A stretch of 48,253 nt of DNA, taken from assembly GCA_009726065.1 (NCBI GenBank), contig WLNA01000002.1, positions 1 to 48,253 on the forward strand, in the 5' to 3' direction. The notes beneath the pieces are model-generated. The model made no database searches. It was given only the letters and a program-made list of their open reading frames with translations, and was not told the DNA's origin. The DNA is from Actinomycetota bacterium (GTDB taxonomy: Bacteria > Actinomycetota > Acidimicrobiia > Acidimicrobiales > RAAP-2). Below are positions 38,907 through 46,419 of this stretch, piece by piece. The position numbers and the translations under genes are program-made. Each line of letters begins with the position of its first letter. The stretch's first letter is position 1.

Positions 38907-39646
38907 TGGCGGTCTAGCCAACCAAGGAGTGTGGCGACCATACGCGGATCAGCCCGCAGGGTATGTCCGGCACCCTGAATAATCCGCAGTTCAGCGTGCT
39001 CTTCAGCTGCGGCGTAGAGATCTCGCGCGTGAGCGACTGGCACCTCAAGGTCTTCGGCACCGTGGCCAATAAGCAGTCGACGCGGGGGGATCTGAGCAAT
39101 AGATCCCAGCGGATCGAGCTGAAGGACGTCGTGCACCAGCTCATCGGGATCGAGCAGTTGGTGGCCACCTTGCACGACGCCGGCACGATTAATCTGCGCT
39201 CGAAACTTCTCCGGCTCGCCGCACCACGCATCGAGGTGGGCTGAGGTTGCAAAGGTGGCGACGCCTCGAATGCGTTCGTCGTGAGCGGCCAGTCGCAGCG
39301 CCACGTTACCTCCCAGCCCAAAAGCGGCACAGGCGATAGGGTGCTCCTCTTCGGACAAACGGTCAACGATGGTGGTTAAGTCCGCAAGCCACTGCGTCCC
39401 AGAAAATGTTCCGGTACTGGCACCGACACCAGACATAGTTCCAGTGGCCACGAGCCATCCCGACTCATGCGCGAGGTGTTCACCTAATTCTGGCAACATG
39501 CCGGCGGCGGTGCGGCCCATGCCGAGTGCCCGTGGCAGTCCATGAAGCAGTACGAGTGTTCGTTCTACCGGTGTTCGACTTTCGGACTGAAAGACGTGAA
39601 GATCGAGCTCTGATTCCCCGCTAGCGAGACGTTCGTGCAACTGCAC
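38903..39646 (-). CDS. Alpha/beta-hydrolase-fold protein lacking the usual nucleophile
   Basis: A 247-residue protein with the hydrolase fold: oxyanion-loop LLHGLPRALG, a nucleophile elbow reading AFGLGGNVAL (108-117), an acid-loop GHGAEDLEVP and His in QGAGHTLRADP. In the standard elbow G-x-S-x-G-G the Ser position is Gly110 here. Either the protein is not a hydrolase or another residue serves. The closest general pattern is dienelactone-hydrolase or short-chain alpha/beta hydrolase proteins. It starts at GTG 39646, five bases after the acyl-CoA dehydrogenase stop, so the two are an operon. Confidence 0.78.
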   Translation of the reverse strand: MQLHERLASGESELDLHVFQSESRTPVERTLVLLHGLPRALGMGRTAAGMLPELGEHLAHESGWLVATGTMSGVGASTGTFSGTQWLADLTTIVDRLSEEEHPIACAAFGLGGNVALRLAAHDERIRGVATFATSAHLDAWCGEPEKFRAQINRAGVVQGGHQLLDPDELVHDVLQLDPLGSIAQIPPRRLLIGHGAEDLEVPVAHARDLYAAAEEHAELRIIQGAGHTLRADPRMVATLLGWLDRH

Positions 39647-39651
39647 GAAAC

Positions 39652-40767
39652 TCAGATTCCGAGCAGTTGCGCCAGAATCTCGCGGTGGTAAGCAGGGTCA
39701 CCAAGCAACAGTTCGCTGCTCTTGGCCCGCTTGAAGTAGAGGTGCGCGTGGTGTTCCCACGTGAAACCAATACCACCGTGGATCTGAATGTTCTCGCCGG
39801 CACAGTGGAAGTAGGCCTCTGAGCAGTAGGACTTGGCCAAGCTGGCGGCAACGGCGAGGTCGTCGCTGTTCTCCTGTGAGCAGTAGGCGGCGTAGTACGC
39901 AGCCGACTTGGCGGACTCAACTTCGAGCAGCATGTCTGCCGCCTTGTGCTTGATGGCCTGGAACGAACCGATGGGACGACCAAACTGGACGCGCTCCTTG
40001 GCGTACGCCACGGCATTGTCGAGCACGCGCTGGCTTCCGCCAACCTGCTCAGCAGCCAACAGAGCGGCAGCCTTTTGCAACGCCACCTTGAGGCCAGCCT
40101 CGGCACCACCGTCGGTACCAATGAGACGGGCGGGGGTGTTAACGAATTCGAGGCGGCTCTGCTTACGGGTCTGGTCCATGGTGGGCAGCGCGGTGGCGGT
40201 CAAACCGGCAGCATTGCTGGCGACAGCGAAGAGTGAGAGACCCTTGTCGGTCTTGGCCGAAACCAAGATTAACGAAGCGGAGCTTCCGTCGATGACGTAG
40301 TTCTTCACACCGTTAATGCTGTAGGAATCACCCGAACCACTGGCGGTGGTCGACGTGTCAGACACGGTCCAGCTACCAGCGTCGTCGGTCAAAGCCAACG
40401 TGGCGATTGTCTCGCCCGTGGCGATGCCGGGGAGGTACTCAGCCTTGGCCTTGTCGTCGCCCGACTCGAGCAACGCGTTAGCGGCGAGGGCGACAGTGGA
40501 GAAGTAGGGAGCACAGAGCAGTGCTGCGCCCATCTCTTCAAAGACGACGTACTGCTCAACGGGGCCAAAACCTTGGCCACCGAACTCTTCAGGAATACCG
40601 AGCGCCTGGAGTCCAAGCTCTTCGGCCATCTGCTTCCAAACGGACTTGTCGTAACCGTCAGCGGTCGCCATCTGCTCACGAACGGCAGTCTCGGGGGACT
40701 TGTCATCAAGGAATCGACGGACCATCTTTCGTAGTTCGTCTTGCTCTTCGCTGAATCCAAAGTTCAT
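39652..40767 (-). CDS. Acyl-CoA dehydrogenase
   Basis: A 371-residue flavoprotein with the N-terminal helical domain (FGFSEEQDELRKMVRRFL), the middle beta domain (about 120-215) and the C-terminal helical domain. Near the C-terminus QIHGGIGFTWEHHAHLYFKRAK places Glu338 where the catalytic base of medium-chain enzymes sits. The protein belongs to the short FadE type common in actinobacterial lipid and sterol catabolism; some of these work as heteromers. ATG 40767 has AAAAGGAA upstream. TATTCT (40814-40819) is a plausible -10 with a ~40-base leader. Substrate chain is unknown. Confidence 0.88.
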   Translation of the reverse strand: MNFGFSEEQDELRKMVRRFLDDKSPETAVREQMATADGYDKSVWKQMAEELGLQALGIPEEFGGQGFGPVEQYVVFEEMGAALLCAPYFSTVALAANALLESGDDKAKAEYLPGIATGETIATLALTDDAGSWTVSDTSTTASGSGDSYSINGVKNYVIDGSSASLILVSAKTDKGLSLFAVASNAAGLTATALPTMDQTRKQSRLEFVNTPARLIGTDGGAEAGLKVALQKAAALLAAEQVGGSQRVLDNAVAYAKERVQFGRPIGSFQAIKHKAADMLLEVESAKSAAYYAAYCSQENSDDLAVAASLAKSYCSEAYFHCAGENIQIHGGIGFTWEHHAHLYFKRAKSSELLLGDPAYHREILAQLLGI

Positions 40768-40813
40768 GGCGGTTCCTTTTCCTTCGTCTTTTTCGTCACT
40801 GTGGGACTTATTG

Positions 40814-40906
40814 AGAATAGCGAATCCTGAGCCACCTAAAATCGCCCCGAAAGAAGTCCTTTTTCTCAGGTTGTGCCAGTCCCCCAATGGCCCCAAGTGG
40901 CAGTCT
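40814..40906. promoter_or_regulatory. Divergent promoters, acyl-CoA dehydrogenase / MBL hydrolase
   Basis: Minus strand: TATTCT (40814-40819) for the dehydrogenase. Plus strand: CAGTCT (40901-40906), one base off TANNNT, six bases before the ATG at 40913. Otherwise I see nothing in this 145 bp gap. Confidence 0.35.
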
Positions 40907-40912
40907 GTACCT

Positions 40913-41530
40913 ATGGATAATGTCGATTTGGTCTGGTCTGATACGACGGCTGAGGTGCACCGGTTTGTGGTGGGACCCGTCGAAAACAATGTCTACGTGG
41001 TGCGATGCCGCCAAACGGGCGAGGCGCTCCTTATCGATGCGGCCAATGAACATGAGCGACTACTCGATGTGGCTCGTGCTCTAGGCGTACAAAAGGTCGT
41101 AGAAACCCATGGACACTGGGACCACATTCAGGCAGTCGAGGCCGTTCGTGAGGCCGGTATTGACGTCTGGGTGCGCCACGAGGATGCGGCCATGCTGCCT
41201 AGCTACGACGCGCTCCTCGAAGACGACGACGTTTTAACCGTGGGAAAACTCCGTATGCGGACGCTGCACACCCCTGGACACACCCCCGGATCTATCTGCT
41301 TTTCATTAGAAAACACCCCCGTTCTCTTCACTGGCGACACACTCTTTCCAGGCGGGCCGGGTAACGCCACCTTCGAGGGCGGTGACTTCTCAACCATTAT
41401 TCAGTCCATAGAAAATCGCATCTTTAGGGCTTTCGATGGCGAGACCTCGATTTGGCCCGGTCACGGTGCTCCAAGTACGGTCGGCGCCGAGTCACCTTCG
41501 CTGGATACTTGGGTGGCTCGAGGCTGGTAG
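40913..41530 (+). CDS. Metallo-beta-lactamase-fold hydrolase (glyoxalase II-like)
   Basis: A 205-residue protein with the metal motif THGHWDH (His66, His68, Asp70, His71), HTPGHTPGSICF and LFTGDTLFPGGPG, then a C-terminal WPGHGAPSTVG. It matches the small hydroxyacylglutathione hydrolase-like group, which in Actinobacteria may act on other thioesters. ATG 40913 was chosen because earlier in-frame residues come from the antisense of the dehydrogenase gene. It precedes sufC1 by 38 bp, but sufC1 has its own promoter. Confidence 0.85.
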   Translation: MDNVDLVWSDTTAEVHRFVVGPVENNVYVVRCRQTGEALLIDAANEHERLLDVARALGVQKVVETHGHWDHIQAVEAVREAGIDVWVRHEDAAMLPSYDALLEDDDVLTVGKLRMRTLHTPGHTPGSICFSLENTPVLFTGDTLFPGGPGNATFEGGDFSTIIQSIENRIFRAFDGETSIWPGHGAPSTVGAESPSLDTWVARGW

Positions 41531-41556
41531 CCGGAGGGGCATTTAACACACGGCGG

Positions 41557-41562
41557 TAGGCT
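41557..41562 (+). promoter_or_regulatory. -10 element of sufC1 (leaderless)
   Basis: TAGGCT, six bases before GTG 41569; same hexamer and spacing as dxs. It would drive sufC1-sufS-sufU. Confidence 0.6.
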
Positions 41563-41568
41563 TTAACC

Positions 41569-42327
41569 GTGACGACCTCCCTCTTAGAACTCCAGAATCT
41601 CCACGTTGTAGCCGAAGATTCACAAATTCTGCGCGGAGTCAACCTCGTGATTCAAGCTGGCGAGGTCCACGCCTTGATGGGCCCCAACGGGGCCGGGAAG
41701 TCAACCCTCTCCAATGTCATCATGGGCCACCCCGGGTACACCATCACCGAAGGAAGGGTCCTGCTCAATGGGGAGGACATCGCCACCTGGACTGCCGATG
41801 AGCGGGCCCGGGCCGGAATCTTCTTAGCTTTCCAGTATCCAGAAGCCATCAGTGGTGTTTCGGTCATTCAGTTTCTTCGTCAAGCGGTCGCCGCCCGAAA
41901 GGGTCTCGATGAGTTGAGCGTGCTGGAGGTTCGTATGGACCTCATGGAGTGGATGGATCGACTCGGAATGGACAGCACCTTTGCGGAGCGGCATCTCAAC
42001 GAAGGATTCTCCGGTGGCGAGCGCAAGCGAAACGAAGTTCTCCAGATGGCCCTCCTGGAGCCCATTGTTGCTCTGTTGGACGAGACGGACTCCGGACTCG
42101 ACATCGATGCACTCCGGGTAGTGGCCAACGGTGTTCGCACCGTCAAGGCCGCTCACCCGCAAATGGGTGTCATTCTCGTAACCCACTACGTCAAACTCCT
42201 CGATGAGTTGAAGCCAGATCACGTACACGTTTTGATTGATGGCCAGATTGTCCATTCCGGAGATGCTGCCGTGGCCGACACGATTGAGCGAGAAGGATAT
42301 GAGCCCTTCCGACTGGTGAAGAGTTGA
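41569..42327 (+). CDS. sufC: Fe-S cluster assembly ATPase SufC (copy 1)
   Basis: A 252-residue ABC ATPase of the SufBCD scaffold complex. Walker A GPNGAGKST (38-46), the SufC-specific FLAFQYPEAISGV, signature FSGGERKRNE, and Walker B/D-loop LLDETDSGLDIDAL, H-loop VTHY. All nucleotide-site residues are intact. It heads sufC1-sufS-sufU, with its stop overlapping the sufS start. A second SufC (45386-46108) lies 3 kb away on the other strand. The two are clearly different proteins, not a recent duplication. Confidence 0.95.
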   Translation: MTTSLLELQNLHVVAEDSQILRGVNLVIQAGEVHALMGPNGAGKSTLSNVIMGHPGYTITEGRVLLNGEDIATWTADERARAGIFLAFQYPEAISGVSVIQFLRQAVAARKGLDELSVLEVRMDLMEWMDRLGMDSTFAERHLNEGFSGGERKRNEVLQMALLEPIVALLDETDSGLDIDALRVVANGVRTVKAAHPQMGVILVTHYVKLLDELKPDHVHVLIDGQIVHSGDAAVADTIEREGYEPFRLVKS

Positions 42328-43559
42328 GTTTTTTTCTCCCTTCGCAAGTCCGTAGCGATATCCCGCTGCTCCATCGGGAGGTGCACGAGCGTCCCATTGT
42401 CTACCTAGACACGGCAGCTACTTCGCTAACGCCCCGCATTGTCATTGAGTCAATGCAGCGCTACTACGAGACCTATCACTCCAATGTGCACCGTGCGGTC
42501 TACGTCACCGCCGCGGAGGCCACGGAGGCCTACGAAGATGCCCGCATCGCGGTAGGGCGCTTTATTGGGGCACCCCATCCAGCCGATGAACTCATTTTCA
42601 CCCACGGGACAACGGAGTCATTTAATCTTCTAGCCAAGTCGTGGGGCCGAGCCAACCTCACCGCCTCAGACGCCGTGGTCTTAACCGAGATGGAGCATCA
42701 CGCCAACTTGGTGCCGTGGTTCCAACTGCGTGACGAAATTGGTTTTGAGATCCGCTTCATAAAAGTCACTGACGATTTTCGCCTCGACCTCTCCAATCTG
42801 GAGGAACTACTCCGTGGCGCCAAGCTTCTTTCGGTCACCGGCATGTCCAACGTGCTGGGAACGATCAACCCCATTGCAGCATTGGCGACGGCGGCCCATG
42901 CGGCTGGCGCCCTAATTGCTGTCGATGGCGCCCAGTCGGTAGCCCACGGCGTGACCGATGTAGCGGGACTCGACATCGACTTTCTCGCCTTTGGGGCCCA
43001 CAAGATGCTGGGTCCCACAGGTATTGGCGCGCTCTGGGTTCGGCGCTCCATTTTGGATGCAATGCCCCCATTTCTCGGTGGTGGTGGCATGATTGCCGAC
43101 GTCAGTCTGAGTGGGTTTTCGCCTGCTGCTGGCATCGCCAAGTACGAAGCCGGCACACCGCCAATAGCCGAAGCCGTTGGATTTCACACCGCCGTGCACT
43201 ACCTCACCAGTCTGGGCATGGAAGATATTGCGGCTTACGAGCACCAGTTAACTGCCTCGCTGTTGGGTGCGTTGGCTACACATTTTCCGGAACGGATTCG
43301 AGTCATTGGCCCGACCACGATGGAGATGCGCGGCAGCGTGGTCAGCTTTGACGTGGAAGGAGTGCACCCCCACGATGTCGCCCAAGTCCTCGATCAGTTC
43401 GGCGTGTGCGTTCGGCCGGGCCACCACTGCGCCAAGCCACTCATGAAGCGTTTTTCACTGGCCGCCACGGCCCGTGCCAGCTTCGGCCCCTACTCCAATG
43501 AGGAAGATATTGAGACGCTGGTGACAGCCCTCGACGAAGCCGTTAGGTTGTTTGGCTAA
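42324..43559 (+). CDS. sufS: Cysteine desulfurase SufS
   Basis: A 411-residue PLP enzyme that takes sulfur from cysteine for Fe-S assembly. PLP-binding Lys227 is in AFGAHKMLGPTG, the active-site Cys369 is in RPGHHCAKPLM, and the N-terminal YLDTAATSLTP and HRAVY motifs are standard for the group II (SufS) class. The start is TTG 42324, overlapping the sufC1 stop (TTGA). The next gene, sufU, is its expected sulfur acceptor, two bases downstream. Confidence 0.95.
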   Translation: MSFFLPSQVRSDIPLLHREVHERPIVYLDTAATSLTPRIVIESMQRYYETYHSNVHRAVYVTAAEATEAYEDARIAVGRFIGAPHPADELIFTHGTTESFNLLAKSWGRANLTASDAVVLTEMEHHANLVPWFQLRDEIGFEIRFIKVTDDFRLDLSNLEELLRGAKLLSVTGMSNVLGTINPIAALATAAHAAGALIAVDGAQSVAHGVTDVAGLDIDFLAFGAHKMLGPTGIGALWVRRSILDAMPPFLGGGGMIADVSLSGFSPAAGIAKYEAGTPPIAEAVGFHTAVHYLTSLGMEDIAAYEHQLTASLLGALATHFPERIRVIGPTTMEMRGSVVSFDVEGVHPHDVAQVLDQFGVCVRPGHHCAKPLMKRFSLAATARASFGPYSNEEDIETLVTALDEAVRLFG

Positions 43560-43561
43560 CG

Positions 43562-44023
43562 ATGTCAAACCTTGAAGATCTCTACCGCGAAATTATTCTG
43601 GACCATTACCGGAACCCCCGTAACCGGGGAGAGTTGGCCACGCCACCGGCCCACAAGGCCGAGGGATTCAATCCACTCTGCGGCGACGAAATAACGGTCT
43701 ACCTGCACGTCGAAGGTGACAGCCTCGTCGATATCAAGATTGCGGGCCACGGCTGCTCAATTTCGCAGTCATCAGCCTCACTCATGACGGCTGCCGTCAA
43801 GGGCAAGCCACTCGAAGCCGTTCGTGGAACAATCGACACCTTTAAGCAACTCATGACCGTTCACGAGACTTCACTCGATGCCGAATTTGATCCAGAGCCC
43901 GTAAACCTTCGAGCGCTCGGGGAGCTCGCTGCACTCCAGGGTGTCGTGAAGTTTCCCGTTCGCATCAAGTGCGCCACGCTGGCGTGGAACACGCTCACGC
44001 AAGGCCTAAACGACCTCCCATAG
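43562..44023 (+). CDS. sufU: SufU, zinc-dependent sulfurtransferase
   Basis: A 153-residue SufU that takes persulfide sulfur from SufS. The zinc ligands are Cys40 and Asp42 (NPLCGDE), Cys65 (GHGCSIS) and Cys137 (RIKCATL). The SufU-specific insertion between the second and third cysteines is present, distinguishing it from IscU. The start lies two bases after the sufS stop. It converges on the LCP gene with a 3 bp gap. Confidence 0.95.
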   Translation: MSNLEDLYREIILDHYRNPRNRGELATPPAHKAEGFNPLCGDEITVYLHVEGDSLVDIKIAGHGCSISQSSASLMTAAVKGKPLEAVRGTIDTFKQLMTVHETSLDAEFDPEPVNLRALGELAALQGVVKFPVRIKCATLAWNTLTQGLNDLP

Positions 44024-44026
44024 GGC

Positions 44027-45346
44027 CTACTTCTTAACCTCGTTAGGGAAGCAGGGCTTGGGATTGAAGTAGTAGGCATTATTGGTCGGCTGCGTCGTAG
44101 TAGTCACCGGATGCTTGATGGTTGTTCCCGTGGGCTTGACGGTCGTAGTCGTGGTTGGAAGCGGCACAAAAGGTGGTTGCGGTGTTTGTAATTGCGCATT
44201 GGGTGGTGGATTAGTTGGCTTCACTAACGACGATCCAAAAACATTGACCAACAATTGCTGAGTGGCAGGCTGGTTCACGACGAGAACGCTGCCGTAGTTA
44301 CCGACGTGTCCGGGACTGATTGTTGGCAAGGTGTACGTCAGCATTTGATTGGGATCGAAGTTGTGAAATTTCACGGCGAGCGCAATCACGTTATTGAGTG
44401 TGAACGAGTTATCAATCGTGATACCTTCGGGCAGCTTGCCCAGGACATTCATAATGGTGTTGGGGTTGTACTCCTTGCGGGCGCGCAGAATCATCGCGCG
44501 GAGGAACGCATCTTGGCGATAGATCCGTCCGTAATCACTCGTTCCGTCGTAGTACCAATGACCGTTTTGGAACCACTCAAAGTGGCGAGACCGAGCAACG
44601 GCGAGGGAACTCATGCCATCAATGTGCTGGCAACCCTGGGTATTTATACGCAGCCCGGAATACGCGTCTCTCGAGCGGTAGGGGAAGTTCATATAGAGGC
44701 CCCCCAGAGCAACGACTGAGTTGGCCAAGCCACCAAAGCTGACTTCCACGATGTGATTGATAGGAATGCCGAAATTGGCGGTGATAGTCCGCGCAAGCAG
44801 CTGGGGACCACTGCCGTAGTTCACATTGATTCGATTGAATTTAGAGTAGAGGTTCGTATTTTCCAGCAAAGAGACCATGGTGTCTCTCGGAATCGAAATA
44901 ACAGTGATCTTCTGCGTACCGGGGTCAACGTGAATCACTTTGACTACATCACTCCGCTGGCCGGCGACCACGCCGGCCTGTGCCGCCGCCGCCCCATGAA
45001 GACCGGCGCGTGAGTCAGAGCCCACCGAAAGAATGTTGAAAGGCTCGTCACCAATGGTGGGCAAACAGCTCTCCCCACAGGCCAAGTTGTTGATTTTTTC
45101 AAACTGAGATCGGGCCAACCAGTAGGAGGTTCCGGCGAACCCAGTTCCAATCATGGCGACCACGAGCAGCACGATCGTAACTTTGCGTCGGGTAGAACGG
45201 CGGCCGCGAGTAGTTCGTCGCTGGGATGCTTTAGGTGTTTTACGTGTCACGCCGGAGCGGCGATCGATGGCATCGCCGAGGGCAACGAGGCGATCTTGGT
45301 TGCCAATCTTTCGATTCCGAGATCCACTTGTACGCCCGGTCGCCAT
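44027..45346 (-). CDS. LytR-CpsA-Psr (LCP) family protein
   Basis: A 439-residue LCP protein. A basic N-terminal tail (1-53) leads to one membrane helix (about 55-77), then the extracytoplasmic LCP domain (about 100-300) with NILSVGSDSRAG, the VKVIHVDPGTQKITVISIPRDTMV core, FNRINVNYGSGPQLL and HIDGMSSLAVARSRH. LCP enzymes transfer glycopolymers from lipid carriers to peptidoglycan. The C-terminal ~65 residues are Pro/Thr-rich. TAATTT lies six bases before the ATG, so it has its own leaderless promoter downstream of sufC2. Likely acceptor polymers include the rhamnose- or xylose-containing glycans encoded elsewhere in the window (inference). Confidence 0.9.
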   Translation of the reverse strand: MATGRTSGSRNRKIGNQDRLVALGDAIDRRSGVTRKTPKASQRRTTRGRRSTRRKVTIVLLVVAMIGTGFAGTSYWLARSQFEKINNLACGESCLPTIGDEPFNILSVGSDSRAGLHGAAAAQAGVVAGQRSDVVKVIHVDPGTQKITVISIPRDTMVSLLENTNLYSKFNRINVNYGSGPQLLARTITANFGIPINHIVEVSFGGLANSVVALGGLYMNFPYRSRDAYSGLRINTQGCQHIDGMSSLAVARSRHFEWFQNGHWYYDGTSDYGRIYRQDAFLRAMILRARKEYNPNTIMNVLGKLPEGITIDNSFTLNNVIALAVKFHNFDPNQMLTYTLPTISPGHVGNYGSVLVVNQPATQQLLVNVFGSSLVKPTNPPPNAQLQTPQPPFVPLPTTTTTVKPTGTTIKHPVTTTTQPTNNAYYFNPKPCFPNEVKK

Positions 45347-45352
45347 TTCTTT

Positions 45353-45358
45353 AAATTA
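45353..45358 (-). promoter_or_regulatory. -10 element of the LCP gene (leaderless)
   Basis: TAATTT on the minus strand, six bases before ATG 45346. Confidence 0.5.
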
Positions 45359-45369
45359 CCAATGCTGAG

Positions 45370-45382
45370 CCGTCAGAGACGG
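45370..45382 (-). terminator. Short hairpin after sufC2
   Basis: CCGTC (45370-45374) and GACGG (45378-45382) around a three-base loop, three bases after the sufC2 stop. No T-tract follows, so termination is doubtful. It may separate sufC2 from the LCP gene. Confidence 0.3.
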
Positions 45383-45385
45383 TCA

Positions 45386-46108
45386 TCACGGCGATTCTTT
45401 GAATGGCTCGTAGCCATCACGTTCAAGCACTTCGGCCAATTCCGGGCCGCCTTCGGCCACCACGCGCCCCGCGCTCATGACGTGGATTACATCAGGCGTG
45501 AGTTCTTGTAGGAGTCGGCGGAAGTGGGTAATGGCCAAAACGCCAAGTCCCCATTCCTTGGTGGCCAGCTCCAAGCGTCGGGCGACAGCGCCGAGCGCAT
45601 CGACATCGAGTCCGGAGTCGATTTCGTCTAACACTGCGAAGGCCGGCTTCAAAACACCTAACTGCACAACTTCGGCACGCTTACGCTCGCCACCGCTGAG
45701 GTCGACATTGACAAAGCGCTCGAGCAACTCTGGTCGGAGGCCAACGTTGACTGCCTCGAGGGCCATAGTGGCTTCGACTTCATTGCGCTTTGCGCCCGCA
45801 GCGACCAGCATGTCGACGGGACGAACGCCGGGAACTTCCATGGGATGCTGGAGTGCTAGGAAGAGGCCCGCTCGAGTTCGTTCCGACGGAGCGAGTCCCA
45901 AGAGTTCGACACCATCAAGCGTCACCGAACCGCCGGTAACGGTGTAGCCGGGGCGACCGGTCAAAGCGTGGGCCAAGGTCGACTTGCCACATCCATTAGG
46001 CCCCATAATCACATGCACTTCGCCACTTCGGACGGTGAGATTGACGCCTCGGAGGATTTCTTTGTCGCCAACGTTGCAGTGCAGGTCAGTTATTACGAGT
46101 TCGCTCAC
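45386..46108 (-). CDS. sufC: Fe-S cluster assembly ATPase SufC (copy 2)
   Basis: A 240-residue ABC ATPase, intact: Walker A GPNGCGKST (36-44), FLALQHPMEVPGV where SufC1 has FLAFQYPEAISGV, signature LSGGERKRAE, Walker B/D-loop VLDEIDSGLDVDAL and H-loop ITHF. Both copies share the SufC C-terminal ERDGYEPF-type ending. GTG 46108 overlaps the ferredoxin stop (GTGA) and gives a normal SufC N-terminus; longer in-frame extensions are not SufC-like. It is third in sufD-ferredoxin-sufC2, so it is the natural partner of SufD. Confidence 0.93.
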   Translation of the reverse strand: MSELVITDLHCNVGDKEILRGVNLTVRSGEVHVIMGPNGCGKSTLAHALTGRPGYTVTGGSVTLDGVELLGLAPSERTRAGLFLALQHPMEVPGVRPVDMLVAAGAKRNEVEATMALEAVNVGLRPELLERFVNVDLSGGERKRAEVVQLGVLKPAFAVLDEIDSGLDVDALGAVARRLELATKEWGLGVLAITHFRRLLQELTPDVIHVMSAGRVVAEGGPELAEVLERDGYEPFKESP

Positions 46109-46419
46109 GGTAGATCCACCTCTACAAATCCATTGACCTGACGTGTTGCGTAAGCCTCGACTGGCTGCGTCGCAGGAAATGTCACCGGGGCACCGGTTTC
46201 GAGAGAAAACAGCGCGCCGTGTCGCTCGCACTCGATGGTCTTATCGTCAACATCTACTTCGCCTAAAGAGAGTGAAAACTCCTCGTGCGAGCAACGATCA
46301 CTCAGCACGTAGACGTCAGAACCGAGCAGTACAACGGCCAGGACGCGTCCATCAAGACGGACTTGCTGGGCCTGTCCTTCGACGAGTTCGTCCCTTGCAA
46401 TCAAAGGGGTAAAGGTCAT
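46105..46419 (-). CDS. Rieske-type [2Fe-2S] ferredoxin in the suf operon
   Basis: A 104-residue Rieske protein. The cluster ligands are Cys43-x-His45 (DRCSHEE) and Cys64-xx-His67 (IECERHG), typical of ferredoxins of non-heme oxygenases. Such a ferredoxin is commonly found between sufD and sufC in Actinobacteria and may supply electrons or be a Suf client. The ATG overlaps the sufD stop (ATGA, 46416-46419), and its stop overlaps sufC2, so three genes are coupled. Confidence 0.92.
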   Translation of the reverse strand: MTFTPLIARDELVEGQAQQVRLDGRVLAVVLLGSDVYVLSDRCSHEEFSLSLGEVDVDDKTIECERHGALFSLETGAPVTFPATQPVEAYATRQVNGFVEVDLP

